Source: Pseudomonadota bacterium (lineage in GTDB: Bacteria > Pseudomonadota > Alphaproteobacteria > Rhizobiales > MH13). Taken from it: DNA of 64,000 bases. Numbering within the stretch: position 1 is the stretch's first letter; each line of letters opens with the position of its first letter. Where the stretch lies: the NCBI GenBank assembly GCA_039024915.1, contig JBCCPK010000003.1, positions 186,001 to 250,000 on the forward strand, given 5' to 3'. Positions 1-10,550 of this stretch are shown one piece after another. Position numbers and translations under genes: made by a program. The notes beneath the pieces were generated by a model that worked only from the letters and a program-made list of their open reading frames with translations, ran no database searches and had not been told where the DNA came from.

Positions 1-1
1 T

Positions 2-397
2 ATCACATTTGGCCTTTGGAGCGCTCCCTCCGCTGACGCATCGGTCATCGCAAAAGTCGACCTGTCCGAACAAAGCATGCAGGTGATCGTCGACGGCGAA
101 GTCGTTCATAGTTGGAATGTTTCCAGTGGGAAGCGTGGATATTCTACGCCGACGGGCACATGGAGGCCGCTGCGCATGCACGAGATGTGGCGCTCGCGTA
201 CCTACAACAATGCACCGATGCCCCATGCAATTTTCTTCCAGGGCGGATATGCGTTCCACGCGACCAATGCCATCGGTCGGCTTGGTTCGCGCGCGTCGCA
301 CGGATGCATTCGCCTCCATCCGGAACATGCCCGGACACTGTTTTCCCTTGTGCGGGAGTACGGTCCGCACCGTACCCGCATTCAGATAACCCAGTAG
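2..397 (+). CDS. L,D-transpeptidase (YkuD fold), 5' end outside window
   Basis: The reading frame is open from base 2, so the gene starts before the window; the first internal ATG (77) lies inside the domain and is not a credible start. The family makes 3-3 peptidoglycan cross-links or attaches proteins to peptidoglycan in the periplasm. The visible part contains a beta-rich stretch, the HAT-N-IG-LGSRAS segment and the catalytic SHGCIRL motif with its nucleophilic Cys and His, followed by the short C-terminal helix region. It ends in TAG. The residues before the domain are consistent with the end of an export signal or linker. It is convergent with guaA, 106 bp away. Confidence 0.88.
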   Translation: MTFGLWSAPSADASVIAKVDLSEQSMQVIVDGEVVHSWNVSSGKRGYSTPTGTWRPLRMHEMWRSRTYNNAPMPHAIFFQGGYAFHATNAIGRLGSRASHGCIRLHPEHARTLFSLVREYGPHRTRIQITQ

Positions 398-503
398 GCC
401 ATAACAGGCATCTTGGGCCCCTCAGGGTTTTCAAAGCGGTCATCGCGGAGTGATGAGCGCTCCAAGGTCCGAGCTTTGGGAGGTCGTGCATTGCGTGTTC
501 TGA

Positions 504-2072
504 TCACTCCCACTCAATCGTCCCCGGCGGCTTGGAGGTGACGTCGTAGACGACGCGGTTGACACCCTTGACCTCGTTGATGATGCGCGTCGCGGTGTTC
601 GACAGAAACTGCATATCATAGTGGAAGAAATCGGCGGTCATGCCATCGACCGAGGTCACCGCCCGAAGCGCTAGGACGTACTCATAGGTTCGGCCATCGC
701 CCATAACGCCGACTGTCTGCACCGGCAGCAGAACAGCAAAAGCCTGCCAAATGGCATCATACAGTCCAGCGTTACGTATCTCTTCCAGATAGATCGCGTC
801 GGACTTGCGCAGAATATCGAGCTTTTCGCGCGTTATGCCACCGGGACACCTTATAGCCAGACCAGGACCGGGAAAGGGATGCCGCCCGACAAAGCTATCA
901 GGTAGCCCCAGCTCTCGACCCAAAGACCGCACCTCGTCCTTGAACAACTCCCGCAGCGGCTCAACCAGTTTCATGTTCATCCGCTCTGGCAGACCACCGA
1001 CATTGTGGTGGCTCTTGATCGTAACCGATGGTCCCCCGGTGAACGAAACGCTTTCAATCACATCAGGGTAGAGCGTGCCCTGAGCGAGGAAGTCCGCGCC
1101 GCCAAGCTTTCTGGCCTCGGCCTCGAAGGTCTCGATGAACAGCCGCCCAATGATCTTGCGTTTGCTTTCAGGGTCGGAAACGCCTTCGAGCTCGCCGATG
1201 AAGGCGTCAGCGGCATCCACATGCACCAGTGGGATATTGTAGTGGCCGCGAAACAACGACACGACCTCTTCAGCCTCGTTGAGCCGCATCAATCCATGAT
1301 CGACGAAGATGCACGTCAATTGATCGCCGATCGCCTCGTGGATCAGGACGGCCGCAACCGCACTGTCGACGCCGCCCGACAGCCCGCAAATCACCCGCCC
1401 ATCGCCAACCTGTTCGCGTATGCGCCGGATCGCCTCCTCGCGAAACGCGCCCATCGACCAATCACCGGCAAGGCCTGCGATCTTGTGCACAAAGTTGGAC
1501 AGGAGCTTTGCCCCATCAGGCGTATGGACCACCTCGGGATGGAACATGACGCCATAAAAGCCCTGATCCTCGTTTGAGTAGGCCGCAAACGGTGCACCTG
1601 GCGAGGTGGCAAGCACATCGAAGCCGCCGGGCAGCTCGATGACGCGGTCGCCGTGGCTCATCCAAACCTCGTGCCGCGTCCCAACATCCCAGACCCCATC
1701 AAACAGTGGCGATGCCCGCTCGACTTCGACAAAAGCGCGGCCGAACTCGCGATGATCGGAACCCTCCGCTTTTCCGCCGTTCTGGATGCACATGGTCATC
1801 TGCCCGTAGCAGATGCCCAAGACTGGTACGCCGAGTTCAAACACGCGCTGGGGTGCACGCGGCGATCCCATGTCGGAGGTGGAGGCCGGACCGCCCGACA
1901 GGATGACGGCTCGTGGCTTCAGCCGATCGATCGCTTCATCTGCGGATTGAAATGGGACAATCTCGCTGTAGACGCCCGCTTCGCGAACCCTACGGGCTAT
2001 CAACTGGGTGACTTGCGAGCCAAAATCGATGATGAGGACGGTCGCGTGTTCGTCGGGTGCGGATGCGGTCAT
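504..2072 (-). CDS. guaA: GMP synthase (glutamine-hydrolysing)
   Basis: This enzyme aminates XMP to GMP, the last step of guanylate synthesis. The 522-residue protein has an N-terminal class I glutamine amidotransferase domain (nucleophile in GICYGQ, His/Glu in FHPEVVHT), an ATP pyrophosphatase domain with the P-loop LSGGVDSAV, and the C-terminal dimerisation domain ending in [10 protein letters not shown] prefer the ATG at 2072 because it gives the usual N-terminus. A TTG at 2084 has an AGGA five bases upstream and would add four residues. It lies at the downstream end of a minus-strand block with MTA/SAH nucleosidase, rsmB and guaB, so both guanylate-forming enzymes sit together. Confidence 0.97.
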   Translation of the reverse strand: MTASAPDEHATVLIIDFGSQVTQLIARRVREAGVYSEIVPFQSADEAIDRLKPRAVILSGGPASTSDMGSPRAPQRVFELGVPVLGICYGQMTMCIQNGGKAEGSDHREFGRAFVEVERASPLFDGVWDVGTRHEVWMSHGDRVIELPGGFDVLATSPGAPFAAYSNEDQGFYGVMFHPEVVHTPDGAKLLSNFVHKIAGLAGDWSMGAFREEAIRRIREQVGDGRVICGLSGGVDSAVAAVLIHEAIGDQLTCIFVDHGLMRLNEAEEVVSLFRGHYNIPLVHVDAADAFIGELEGVSDPESKRKIIGRLFIETFEAEARKLGGADFLAQGTLYPDVIESVSFTGGPSVTIKSHHNVGGLPERMNMKLVEPLRELFKDEVRSLGRELGLPDSFVGRHPFPGPGLAIRCPGGITREKLDILRKSDAIYLEEIRNAGLYDAIWQAFAVLLPVQTVGVMGDGRTYEYVLALRAVTSVDGMTADFFHYDMQFLSNTATRIINEVKGVNRVVYDVTSKPPGTIEWE

Positions 2073-2105
2073 AACGAGTGGCAAGGTCCTATCGGAAGGA
2101 AGCGG

Positions 2106-2726
2106 TCACTGGCGCTCAAGACTGTCCTTCAGCAGGTCAAGAGCGTGGGCCAACGCGGCGTCCACGGCGGGAAGATAGTCAGCCCAATCATTGTAATGCC
2201 TGAGCTCTTCTGCCCCGTCGGAAACGCCGCGCAGGCCAATGACATCAGTGTTGAACGACTGGCAGGCCCGGACAACCGCAAAGGTCTCCATGTCCACAAG
2301 GTCAGCATCAATCACGTTGTAGCTGTCGCCTGAAACGATGCTGGCGCCGGTCGAAAGCGTCGCCTTGGGTAGATCATCGATGCGTACGTTGAGTGGGATG
2401 ATGGCTGGCTGATCGAGAAAGGGCGTGCGACCTTTCTCGAAGCCCAGTGGGCTTGCATCCATATCGCGGTAGCTTACTGAGCTGACCTCGTAGACCGCTC
2501 CTTGCTCGAGCCGCGCCGACCCTGCGGAGCCAAGCGAGACCACTAGGTCAGGAGACCTCGGCAGTTCGGCCAGCGCCGTTCCCAACCCCAACGCCGCCTC
2601 AACCGGGCCGACACCGACAATCAAAGGCGGGATGCGTTTTTGAAGCTCGGTGCGATACTCCTGATCGGTGGCCATCACGAACAGGATATCTCGACCGCCC
2701 CATTTGAGAAGTTGCGCTCTACTCAA
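2106..2726 (-). CDS. 5'-methylthioadenosine/S-adenosylhomocysteine nucleosidase
   Basis: This PNP/UDP phosphorylase-fold nucleosidase cleaves adenine from MTA and SAH in methyl-cycle salvage. In 206 residues the conserved core is readable: ILFVMAT near the start, VGVGPVEA, LVVSLGSAGS, the DMDA segment, VSGDSYN, the VDMETF ribose/purine-binding motif with its Glu, and a late LRGVSDGA with the catalytic Asp. The start is probably TTG at 2726, overlapping the rsmB stop as TTGA. The first ATG (2675) would cut into the first beta strand. The overlap implies translational coupling to rsmB. The protein is slightly shorter than E. coli MtnN. Confidence 0.85.
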   Translation of the reverse strand: MSRAQLLKWGGRDILFVMATDQEYRTELQKRIPPLIVGVGPVEAALGLGTALAELPRSPDLVVSLGSAGSARLEQGAVYEVSSVSYRDMDASPLGFEKGRTPFLDQPAIIPLNVRIDDLPKATLSTGASIVSGDSYNVIDADLVDMETFAVVRACQSFNTDVIGLRGVSDGAEELRHYNDWADYLPAVDAALAHALDLLKDSLERQ

Positions 2727-4048
2727 GACGGTTTGCTCCGCTCAAGGACAGCTAAATAGAACCCATCGGTTCCCGACGCCAATGGTGTCAAACGAAGTCC
2801 TAGATCGCCGACTGAGAAACCCGCGGTCGCAATCGAGGGGTGGAACCCGGGCTTGGTCTTGCGCGCCAGGTTTGTTTGCAAGTCCTTAGCACTGAGCGTT
2901 CGGAAATCACCGTGGTGGGATAGGAACGGAACGAGCCGGTCTTCGTTTTCCTCCGCTAGCACCGAGCAGGTGATGTAGACCAGGCGCCCTCCCGGTTTCA
3001 CGAAAGGTGCGGCCTGCTGTAACACCGTATCTTGCTCTGCAATGCGGGTTTGCAAAGACTTTTCTGTCAGCCGCCATTTCGTGTCGGGATGCCGTCTCCA
3101 GGTTCCCGTACCACTGCACGGGGCATCGACGACCACACAATCGACACCGGTCGCGGTAATTTGATGATCTGCAAGATCATCTGGATCAATGATCTGAATG
3201 TTATGAGCGCCAGAACGCTTCACCCGGGGCCAAAGGTCCGCCATGCGTTTGCGGTCGATGTCGTGCGCGAAGATTTGACCCTTTCCGCCTTGAAAGGCCG
3301 ACAGCGCCAGCGTCTTGCCCCCTGCCCCAGCGCACAAATCAAAAGCGGTTTTTATGCGCATTCCGGCGACGGCCCATTCCGCCATCATCTGCGAGCCAGC
3401 GTCCTGCACCTCTACCCAGCCCTTTTGATAAGCCTGTTCCATCACGATCTGCGGCGTACGCTGAAAGCCCTCGCTTTGCGGTATACGTCGCAAAAGCGGA
3501 AAGGCCGGATCACGTAGAGGCTTGTGTCGGCCCAACGCTTTATCGACCCGCGGTGGTTTCGAGCCAAGCGGGTTCAGTCGCAAGTCGAGCGGCGCTCTGG
3601 CCGCAAATGCTCCGACTTCGGCTTCTGTGAAGTCCCCGAAGACCCGGGTCAGGCTGGGCCACAGCCATTCGGGGGCATTAGCTCTCTGTGCTGGGGTCGC
3701 CGCATTGGGCAGCCCTCGTTGAAAGGCGATCTGCTCGGCCGGTGTGGGCGGGGGCGGCGCATAGGGATCGCCATCGAAATCTAACTCGCCGATATCGAGG
3801 TATCCTGGTAACCAATGCATCGCCGCAAGCACTGCGGCCCGTGGAGACGGATCGGCCATCTGCGCCGCAAGAAAACTACGGTGCCGGAGCGTGTCATAGA
3901 CCACATTGCCGATAGCTGCGCGATCCGCGGAACCCGCAAAACGGTTGGCCTGCCCCCAGTCCTTGAGCGTCTGCGCGACCGGCAAACGGCGGGACTCAAT
4001 GTTTTCCAAGATCTCGATTGCCGCGGCGAGGCGTCCGCCCAGTTGCAT
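2723..4048 (-). CDS. RsmB/NOP-family rRNA (cytosine-C5) methyltransferase
   Basis: The 441-residue protein has an N-terminal NusB-like helical region (about residues 1-140) followed by a Rossmann methyltransferase domain. The SAM-binding segment FDLCAGAGGKTLAL, the PCSGTGTWRRHPD motif and YITCSVLAEEN carry the two conserved cysteines of RNA m5C methyltransferases. RsmB modifies C967 of 16S rRNA in E. coli; the exact target of this homologue is inferred. The ATG at 4048 lies five bases after the guaB stop, so the two are almost certainly cotranscribed. Confidence 0.9.
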   Translation of the reverse strand: MQLGGRLAAAIEILENIESRRLPVAQTLKDWGQANRFAGSADRAAIGNVVYDTLRHRSFLAAQMADPSPRAAVLAAMHWLPGYLDIGELDFDGDPYAPPPPTPAEQIAFQRGLPNAATPAQRANAPEWLWPSLTRVFGDFTEAEVGAFAARAPLDLRLNPLGSKPPRVDKALGRHKPLRDPAFPLLRRIPQSEGFQRTPQIVMEQAYQKGWVEVQDAGSQMMAEWAVAGMRIKTAFDLCAGAGGKTLALSAFQGGKGQIFAHDIDRKRMADLWPRVKRSGAHNIQIIDPDDLADHQITATGVDCVVVDAPCSGTGTWRRHPDTKWRLTEKSLQTRIAEQDTVLQQAAPFVKPGGRLVYITCSVLAEENEDRLVPFLSHHGDFRTLSAKDLQTNLARKTKPGFHPSIATAGFSVGDLGLRLTPLASGTDGFYLAVLERSKPS

Positions 4049-4053
4049 CGGTA

Positions 4054-5685
<1,632 letters not shown>

Positions 5686-6381
5686 CTATCGGAGCGGGTT
5701 TCCTTTGAAACCCTTCCCCAAGACATACAGCTCGGGGCTCTCCTTTCGGCTCGCAGGTGGTTTGATGTGATGGACGCTGGTGAACGCTGCCCTCAATTCG
5801 CGGAGTGCGTCGCTTTCCGCCCCGCCACGAAAGACCTTGGCAAGAAAAACGCCACCCGGGGCCAGGTGACGGTAGGCAAAATCCGCAGCCAATTCGAACA
5901 AAAAAGTCGTCCGAAGGTGATCGGTCTTGCGATGCCCTGTGGTCTCGGCTGCCATATCGGACAAGACCACTTGGATGGCACGAGCACCAATGGCTCGAAG
6001 CACCCGATCGGGCGCGTCATCTTCGGTAAAGTCCGCTTCGATGAGCGCTACACCGGGAATTGGGTCGACCGGCAACTTGTCAATTCCAACGACGAGTGGC
6101 TCATGATCAGCCGACCGCACGCGTCGGGCAGCAACCTGCGCCCATCCGCCTGGAGCAACGCCCAGATCAACGACCGTCAAGCCAGGTTTCAGGAAGCGGT
6201 GCTTGTCATCAATTTCGATGAGCTTGAAGGCAGCCCGCGAACGCCAACCTTGGCGTTTGGCTTCAGCAACGTAAGGGTCGTTTAGTTGCCGCTCGAGCCA
6301 CCGTGTCGAGGCGTTTGAGCGTTTGCGGGCAGTTTTGACCTTAACATGCAGATCGCCTCGCGGCTTCGACCTGCCTGCCAT
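5686..6381 (-). CDS. rlmE: 23S rRNA 2'-O-ribose methyltransferase (RrmJ/FtsJ type)
   Basis: The enzyme methylates the 2'-O of U2552 in the A loop of 23S rRNA during 50S assembly. The 231-residue sequence has a basic N-terminal tail, SRAAFKL with the first catalytic Lys, the SAM motif [15 protein letters not shown], the D of [17 protein letters not shown], the K of GVFLAKVF and the E of [15 protein letters not shown], giving the full K-D-K-E tetrad. Its ATG overlaps the preceding phosphatase stop as TAATG, so it is the second gene of a coupled pair. Confidence 0.95.
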   Translation of the reverse strand: MAGRSKPRGDLHVKVKTARKRSNASTRWLERQLNDPYVAEAKRQGWRSRAAFKLIEIDDKHRFLKPGLTVVDLGVAPGGWAQVAARRVRSADHEPLVVGIDKLPVDPIPGVALIEADFTEDDAPDRVLRAIGARAIQVVLSDMAAETTGHRKTDHLRTTFLFELAADFAYRHLAPGGVFLAKVFRGGAESDALRELRAAFTSVHHIKPPASRKESPELYVLGKGFKGNPLR

Positions 6382-7613
6382 TAGCCTGCAACCTCTCCAG
6401 GTTTCGTTCGATGCGCTGCGGCCCCGCGGCCGTAACGATTGCGATTGGTGCGGTGGCTATTGTGCTTGCGCGGATGGCGGTTACGACGCCAAACGCCGTC
6501 CTGCGCCATCAACTCCACGAGCATTCCCTCACGAAGGCCCCGATCTGCAACACGCAGACGCCCACAAGGCCACTCCCGCCGAATTGCTTCGAAAATGGCG
6601 CAGCCCGCCAAAACCAAATCGGCTCGGTCTGCCCCAATGCACGGATTGGCAACACGCTCCTCAAAGCTCATGCCGATCAACCTGTCTGTCATTGAGGTTA
6701 CATCATCCGCACCCATCCAGGTGCCGTCGACCTGGCGGCGATCATAGCGTTCGAGGCCCAAGTGCACCCCAGCTAGCGTCGTCACAGTCCCGGACGTGCC
6801 CAACAAATGAACCTTCCCGGCAGAGACACACTGCGACATCATCTCGCGCGCCGCAAAGCTTGAGATCATCTCGCGGACAACACTGACCATATTTTCAAAA
6901 ACCGGTCGATCAACATGCACTCCGCCGAAGCTTTCAGCGAGGGTCACCACACCAACCGGTAGCGAGGTCCAAGCCCGGATGAAACGGTGCATATGAGCGT
7001 GGAAGCGTGGCTTGCCTGATCGGAAGTCAAGAAATGCAAGCTCCGTTGAGCCACCCCCGATATCGAACAGTATGACGCCATCGGCTTCTCGTTCGACGAG
7101 CGTTGCGCATCCGGACACCGCCAAGCGCGCCTCGGTGCGGCGGTCTGCAATTTCGAGGCGCAGGCCCGTCTCATCCTCAACACGCGCGACGAAGTCAGCG
7201 CCATTCTTTGCCTGCCGGCAAGCCTCTGTTGCGATAAGGCGGCGGCGCACGACATGCCGGACACTCATTTTTTCGCCGCATACGCGCAAGGCGTCGACCG
7301 CCTTATCCATCGCTTCTTCGCTTAGCGCCCCATTGCGGCTAAGGCCCGCGCCCAAACGGACAATGCGAGAAAAGCTGTCCACCACGCGAAAGCCACCGCG
7401 GGTCGGTTCAGCCACCAGGAGCCGGCAGTTGTTCGTGCCCAAATCGAGGGCGGCGTAACTTGGACGCTCGTGCCTCGGTAGGTGATCGCGCGCCGGGCGC
7501 TGAACATGCCTTGGCCCGGGTTGTCTCACCGTGTCATGTGAATCAGTCGCCGAATGCGCGCTCAAATCGTCATGACTTGTCGGCCCGGGAGGTCCGGGTC
7601 GGGTCGTATCCAC
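6381..7613 (-). CDS. Ppx/GppA-family phosphatase
   Basis: Members hydrolyse polyphosphate or pppGpp. The 410-residue protein has a disordered, Pro/His-rich N-terminus (about 50 residues) followed by the ASKHA fold: [16 protein letters not shown], the [10 protein letters not shown] segment, the [13 protein letters not shown] phosphate-binding loop and the [14 protein letters not shown] motif. GTG at 7613 is the furthest start; a shorter N-terminus is possible because the early residues look low in complexity. Substrate preference cannot be read from the sequence. It leads the minus-strand block ppx-rlmE-guaB-rsmB-guaA. Confidence 0.88.
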   Translation of the reverse strand: MDTTRPGPPGPTSHDDLSAHSATDSHDTVRQPGPRHVQRPARDHLPRHERPSYAALDLGTNNCRLLVAEPTRGGFRVVDSFSRIVRLGAGLSRNGALSEEAMDKAVDALRVCGEKMSVRHVVRRRLIATEACRQAKNGADFVARVEDETGLRLEIADRRTEARLAVSGCATLVEREADGVILFDIGGGSTELAFLDFRSGKPRFHAHMHRFIRAWTSLPVGVVTLAESFGGVHVDRPVFENMVSVVREMISSFAAREMMSQCVSAGKVHLLGTSGTVTTLAGVHLGLERYDRRQVDGTWMGADDVTSMTDRLIGMSFEERVANPCIGADRADLVLAGCAIFEAIRREWPCGRLRVADRGLREGMLVELMAQDGVWRRNRHPRKHNSHRTNRNRYGRGAAAHRTKPGEVAG

Positions 7614-7817
7614 ATTTCACCTTCTCAAGCAGGTTAAAAACCGGCTTTTTCTTTCGTTCTCACTTGGCTGTGAATGTAAGCGCGAAGGGCTCTTGAAGCA
7701 ACTCAATTGCAATCTTGCGACGTGGGTCTTTCCGCGGGAGCTACAACGCCCCAGCTTATAAGATCACACAGCGGCGCATTTCCTCTGCCCCTCCCTCAGT
7801 TCACCCAAGTCATCGCA

Positions 7818-9056
7818 ATGCAGATAAACTCCTCTACCCAAGGCGTCGCCGATGTCGTGATCGTTGGTGCAGGACAAGCAGGCTTTCAGTTGGCAGTCAG
7901 CTTGCGGCAAAGACAATTCGAGGGGTCGATCGCACTGATCGGCAGCGAGGACGATCCATCCTACCACCGCCCCCCTTTGTCCAAGGCAGCGCTTAAGGAA
8001 GACTTCGAGCCGTCGACGCTTTGGTTCCGCCCGGACGGGTTCCTAGGCAAGCAGGCAATCGAGGAAAGGCGCGGCGTTGCGGTGGTATCGGTCGACCGAT
8101 CCGCCAAACAGCTGCACCTGTCATCGGGCGAAGACCTTCGATACGGCACGCTGGTATTGGCCACGGGTGCCCGGCCAAACAGACTTCCGTCCAGCTTTGG
8201 TGCCGCCGCACAGACCGCGCTCGTTCTTCGGACAATCGAAGATGCGGTAGCACTGCGCAAAACGCTGAAACAGGGCTTACGCTTGGCGATCATTGGGGCG
8301 GGCTACATTGGCCTGGAGGTAGCCGCATCCGCCCGCTTGCTTGGCCTTGATGTCCACGTCGTTGATCGAGAAGCTCGCAGCATGTCGCGGACAGCGTCGC
8401 CACAAGTTTCAACGTATTTCGAGGCTCTGCACCGTGCACATGGGGTTACATTTCACCTGTCGCAGGAGATTCAAAGCGTCAGAACTGAAAGCGCGAAGAC
8501 CGTCCTCGCACTATCATCCGGTGAGACGGTCATGTGCGACGTACTGCTGGCTGGCGTAGGCGTTACACCCAACACGGACCTCGCAGCTGTTTGTGGCTTG
8601 ACCGTTGATGACGCAATCATCGTAGACGCCCAAGGACGCACCGACGATCCAAGTATCTTCGCCATCGGAGATTGCGCGCGTCATGCGCATGTTCGCTATG
8701 ATCAAGCCGTGCGTTTTGAGAGCGTTCAGAGCGCCATTGATCAAGCGAAGGTCGTGGCCGCAGTGATCATGGGCGAGAAAGCAGCGCACCATGCGGTTCC
8801 CTGGTTCTGGTCTGACCAGTTCGGCACCAAGCTTCAAACAGTGGGTGTGCTTGAAAACCCAACCACGACTTTTGTGCGAACAGATGAAGATGGTCGCGGA
8901 CTGGCAGTCTACCACGTTAAAGGCGAGCATCTTGTGGCTGTTGAAGCGGCCAACGCACCCAAAGACTTTGTCAGGGCCCGAAAACTGGTGGCGTCACCTG
9001 AGCCCTTCGACCACACGCAAATCGACGGCCTGAGACCAGCCGACGACGGGGGATAG
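7818..9056 (+). CDS. FAD-dependent ferredoxin reductase
   Basis: The 412-residue protein resembles putidaredoxin/rubredoxin reductases and the reductases of ring-hydroxylating oxygenases, passing electrons from NADH to a 2Fe-2S partner. Visible are the FAD dinucleotide loop GAGQAG (residues 17-22), YHRPPLSKA, ATGARP (115-120), the NADH loop GAGYIG (160-165), and FAIGDCA followed by a C-terminal reductase domain with FWSDQFGTKLQTVG. The ATG at 7818 gives the canonical N-terminus; the frame is open to 7707 but without family resemblance. No ferredoxin gene adjoins it, so the Rieske protein at 18224-18793 is a candidate acceptor. That pairing is inference. Confidence 0.88.
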   Translation: MQINSSTQGVADVVIVGAGQAGFQLAVSLRQRQFEGSIALIGSEDDPSYHRPPLSKAALKEDFEPSTLWFRPDGFLGKQAIEERRGVAVVSVDRSAKQLHLSSGEDLRYGTLVLATGARPNRLPSSFGAAAQTALVLRTIEDAVALRKTLKQGLRLAIIGAGYIGLEVAASARLLGLDVHVVDREARSMSRTASPQVSTYFEALHRAHGVTFHLSQEIQSVRTESAKTVLALSSGETVMCDVLLAGVGVTPNTDLAAVCGLTVDDAIIVDAQGRTDDPSIFAIGDCARHAHVRYDQAVRFESVQSAIDQAKVVAAVIMGEKAAHHAVPWFWSDQFGTKLQTVGVLENPTTTFVRTDEDGRGLAVYHVKGEHLVAVEAANAPKDFVRARKLVASPEPFDHTQIDGLRPADDGG

Positions 9057-9136
9057 GCTCCAGCGTTATCCCCAGGAAGTGAACTGCATCTACGGTCGCC
9101 GCTCAACCACAACTTCTCTGCAAAGCGAGGCTCCAA

Positions 9137-9400
9137 ATGAGCGATCCATACGGCGGCCATACCTCTGGCCTTGAATCCCCTGCGAGCGACGCATTTGTGA
9201 TCACACCAGCTGATGGAACGCCGCTGCCGCAGACAACGCGAGCTGTGTATGTGGGGTCGGGCGGTGATATTGCAGTGACAACAAAGGCCGGCACATCCGT
9301 TGTACTAACCGCTGTCCCGTCCGGGACAATTCTTCCGATACGTCTTTCTGCGGTTTCGGCGACCGGCACAACGGCGAGCGACATGGTGGGGCTGCTCTAG
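9137..9400 (+). CDS. Spike base protein, gene-transfer-agent Rcc01079 type
   Basis: This 87-residue protein matches from memory the small family named after Rhodobacter capsulatus Rcc01079, a base component of the head spike of gene transfer agent particles. The pattern is a Ser/Pro-rich start, a T-P-x-D-x-T segment, TRAVYVGSGGDIAVTT, then VPSGTILPIR with a final ATGTTASD-hydrophobic tail. A GAGG six bases before the ATG serves as ribosome binding site. No other capsid or tail gene is nearby, so the gene is isolated. Its TAG shares a CTAG with the stop of the convergent RuBisCO-like gene. Confidence 0.7.
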   Translation: MSDPYGGHTSGLESPASDAFVITPADGTPLPQTTRAVYVGSGGDIAVTTKAGTSVVLTAVPSGTILPIRLSAVSATGTTASDMVGLL

Positions 9401-10509
9401 CCCCCACCGGACAAGGTGCGGGTCAACGCGATAGCGCCCTCAAGGCCATCGCTATATCTATAGACGCTGCCATCGAACATCAGTAGCGCATCTTCACCGA
9501 ACTGCTCCAACAAACCGCCAGCCGTTTCGTTGCTGAAAGGAACCCGTGGCGCCGGAACAAGCGGTTGGCCATATTTCGGCGTCAGGCACGCATCGGCAAC
9601 GGCCTTGAAGTCTCGCTTCGACAGCCCACCCGGACTGCCCGCTCCGGGTACGATCGACACATCAGCTCCTAACAGCCTGGGCAGATGCGCGTACAGCACG
9701 GGGTCCGACAGACCGGTACCGATCCTAGGACCATACTGGGAAAGCCCGCTTGGGTCGCTGATCACTGGAAGATCGACGTCGGTCGACTGGATGACAGCGC
9801 GGGCGACATCAAGCCCAATCAAACCGGGTCTAACCTGAACAGCTCCCACCCCAACTTCAGCAGCGTAGGTCGCGTTGGCCACGGCCTGATCATATGGTCC
9901 GGGGACCGTTGGGCAATAGATAGTGCGACGTCCCGATGCTGCATTCGCGCGGTTGACGGCAGCCTGAACCTTTTCCACACGCTCGAAGAAAGGTGCGATC
10001 GGCTGATTGCTCACAGTTGGCTGTTCAATAACGAGATCGGGACCAGCAGAGGCGAGCGCAAACGCGACGTCTGCAAATTGTTCTGCGGACATGCCCTGTG
10101 GACCAAGTGGGACCGCAATCATCTGTCCGACAGGCGCGGAGACCAATCGCCGAAGTCCAGCAATGCCGAAACGCGGTCCAGGGTAAAGTCGTTCAAGCGG
10201 ACCCAGGTCTAGGTCGGTAACGCGCACGCCCTTGCGAAGGGTTGCGGTGCCAATAAGCAGATGAATGAGGCCTGAAAGTTCGTCGGACGTCGCTTCCGGG
10301 CTGTAGCTGATGCGAGCCTCGATGGAGTTATCGTCTGATGATGTCAGGCTTTCGACGCGCCCAAGGACCACATCTTCAACAAACCCCGATGGAACACGGC
10401 TTCGCGCCAGACCCATTGTCTGTGAAAGCGCAAGCGCCTGTGCAAACGCTGCAGCTTCGTCGCGCAACCGCGTTGCCAGTCTGTAGGTGATCACGAAACG
10501 GTCGATCAA
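9397..10509 (-). CDS. RuBisCO-like protein (form IV), catalytic lysines lost
   Basis: The 370-residue protein follows the RuBisCO large-chain plan. An N-terminal ferredoxin-like domain (about 1-105) is followed by a barrel with GPRFGIAGLR, the strand IAVPLGPQGMS where RuBisCO has the KP loop, AGPDLVIEQPT where the carbamylated Lys of the KDDE motif should be, and a terminal GADVSIVPGAGSPGG phosphate loop. Both catalytic lysines are replaced, so carboxylase activity is not expected. Some family members act as enolases, isomerases or decarboxylases on sugar acids. Start TTG at 10509 has AAGGGGG eight bases upstream. A kinase gene lies 41 bp upstream on the same strand. Confidence 0.8.
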   Translation of the reverse strand: MIDRFVITYRLATRLRDEAAAFAQALALSQTMGLARSRVPSGFVEDVVLGRVESLTSSDDNSIEARISYSPEATSDELSGLIHLLIGTATLRKGVRVTDLDLGPLERLYPGPRFGIAGLRRLVSAPVGQMIAVPLGPQGMSAEQFADVAFALASAGPDLVIEQPTVSNQPIAPFFERVEKVQAAVNRANAASGRRTIYCPTVPGPYDQAVANATYAAEVGVGAVQVRPGLIGLDVARAVIQSTDVDLPVISDPSGLSQYGPRIGTGLSDPVLYAHLPRLLGADVSIVPGAGSPGGLSKRDFKAVADACLTPKYGQPLVPAPRVPFSNETAGGLLEQFGEDALLMFDGSVYRYSDGLEGAIALTRTLSGGG

Positions 10510-10550
10510 TCGGGTAACCCCCTTGCAGATCGGGCCAAGGTACCTTCACC

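Noticed and set aside
1005-1577. Long plus-strand open frames opposite guaA, such as this 190-codon frame.
   Set aside because: They are antisense to a conserved gene in a GC-rich genome and have no protein-like features.
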